The notes below the pieces were generated by a model. It was not told where the DNA came from, made no database searches, and worked only from the letters and a program-made list of their open reading frames with translations. Shown one piece after another: positions 51,947 to 52,869 of a stretch of 52,869 bases of DNA. Origin of the DNA: an uncultured Granulosicoccaceae bacterium (lineage in GTDB: Bacteria > Pseudomonadota > Gammaproteobacteria > Granulosicoccales > Granulosicoccaceae); the NCBI GenBank assembly GCA_937923745.1, contig CALDUO010000173.1:1-52869 (forward strand), written 5' to 3'. The stretch's first letter is position 1, and each line of letters opens with the position of its first letter. The position numbers were made by a program, and so were the translations under genes.

Positions 51947-52869
51947 GTCAACGCAACGACAGTGCGATCAAACGGTTTGATCGTTATCTGAATGCGATTA
52001 TGTCCCGAGAGACGGTTAGGCTGTTAATGGCAGCGGTAGTCAGAGTGCTAGTAGTGCTGGCCGGTATTACTGCCGTGGCGATGGCTTGTGCTCACTTTGT
52101 CGGTTACACCGAATGGCTTCTGAATATCACACGAATCGCTTTTCTGCTCTCGCCAATTCTGATATTTATTCGTTACTTCTGGCAGCCGTTACATCGATTA
52201 CGCTACACAGAGGGTTCTCAAATACTGGCTTCGGCGCACGACGGGTTTGGAGAAAGGTTACAAACCTATCTTGAATTAAAACACGCTGATCGGCCGTCTG
52301 CATTCACGCCTTTATTGGCGGAAGACAATACAGCCATTGCAGCGCGGTTGCCGGTGCACAAAGCGATACCGCGTGCGCGTCTGGCGGCACCGCTGTTATT
52401 GCTGTTGCTGTCGGGTGGTGGCATCACCGCTTTTTTCCTGGCGAACCAGGATTGGCGGCAAAACGATGTTAAACACTTGTGGGCAGGGTGGTTAAAAGAC
52501 GGATATATCGCGCCACGCGATATCGCCGTGAGTCCGGGTAACCAAACAGTGCTGTGGGGATCGGATGTCGATATAGCAGCGGTGCTGTCAGGTTTTGCCA
52601 GTGAGACGGTGACATTAACCATAACGCCTGATAACGAACCAGCTGCAACAACGGTGCTTTATCGCGAACCGCCGGTGACGCCAACGGACAACACGGTAGC
52701 TGACAGTGCCGCCGGCCTGCTCGAAAATACCAGTGCAGCTGGCGGTGACCGCTTTGGCTTTTCATTGTTTCGGGTGACCGAGCCTGTGACATACTCTGTG
52801 TCTACCGCGTATACCGCCAGCGAGATCTACACCATTGACGTGGTTAAACCTGCCACGGTTCTGTCGATT
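51943..52869 (+). CDS. DUF4175-like membrane protein, 5' part (cut by window end)
   Basis: 309 codons are visible and the frame is open to the window end. Two N-terminal membrane helices (about 25-50 and 60-80) and a third (about 145-165) surround a segment LASAHDGFGERLQTYLEL. A periplasmic beta-rich part with GYIAPRDIAVSPGNQTVLWGSDVDI follows. This layout fits the large DUF4175-like proteins found with MoxR-DUF58-BatA genes. The ATG overlaps the BatA-like stop (ATGA). Confidence 0.65.
   Translation, partial: MSQRNDSAIKRFDRYLNAIMSRETVRLLMAAVVRVLVVLAGITAVAMACAHFVGYTEWLLNITRIAFLLSPILIFIRYFWQPLHRLRYTEGSQILASAHDGFGERLQTYLELKHADRPSAFTPLLAEDNTAIAARLPVHKAIPRARLAAPLLLLLLSGGGITAFFLANQDWRQNDVKHLWAGWLKDGYIAPRDIAVSPGNQTVLWGSDVDIAAVLSGFASETVTLTITPDNEPAATTVLYREPPVTPTDNTVADSAAGLLENTSAAGGDRFGFSLFRVTEPVTYSVSTAYTASEIYTIDVVKPATVLSI

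Overview
The window is a contiguous piece of a gammaproteobacterial chromosome. Three runs of gene order support this: fabD-fabG-acpP-fabF-mltG-tmk-holB-pilZ; rnhB-dnaE-accA-tilS-pyrG-kdsA-eno-ftsB-ispD-ispF; and zipA next to ligA. ZipA, an S-methyl-5'-thioinosine phosphorylase-type enzyme and a VolA-type surface lipase beside FadL agree with this. Base composition is moderate and codon use looks even, with no insertion sequence, prophage, CRISPR array, tRNA or rRNA gene recognised. A genus cannot be named from sequence alone. Protein families were assigned from motifs and remembered family features; no search was run.

Layout. 1-4146: the 3' part of zipA, ligA and dapB. 4489-8481: fatty acid synthesis genes (fabD, fabG, acpP, fabF). 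8483-11986: a candidate small repeat-encoded gene, then mltG, tmk, holB, pilZ. 12439-16834: a mini SET protein, a HAD phosphatase, ApbE, an AMP-forming acyl-CoA synthetase and a DUF1801 protein. 16834-29620: the rnhB to ispF housekeeping block, with several overlapping starts and stops. 29625-33242: mtnP-type phosphorylase, dusA and an Atm1-type ABC exporter. 33333-36417: divergent folE and fadE. 36973-41037, minus strand: fadL, a VolA-like lipase and a chalcone-isomerase-like secreted protein, a probable lipid-scavenging operon. 42101 to the window end: a tightly overlapping seven-gene MoxR-type operon (VWA/amidotransferase-like membrane protein, caspase-fold protein lacking its cysteine, TPR-zinc peptidase, MoxR ATPase, DUF58, BatA-like protein, DUF4175-like protein cut by the window end).

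The most unusual feature is a pervasive set of short degenerate tandem repeats. Many spacers hold arrays of 12-17 bp units, several sharing cores such as GGCCGATAAC or GCCAnnTTG. Inside genes (zipA, the VWA protein, the signal peptide of the caspase-like protein) the units are 12, 15 or 18 bp and keep the frame. One spacer array, between fabF and mltG, has fourteen units of exactly 15 bp. It reads as a phased pentapeptide-like repeat inside an ORF that starts just after fabF and overlaps mltG by 4 bp. The two best leads for undescribed biology are this repeat family with its possible conversion into coding sequence, and the MoxR operon with its caspase-like and metallopeptidase members.
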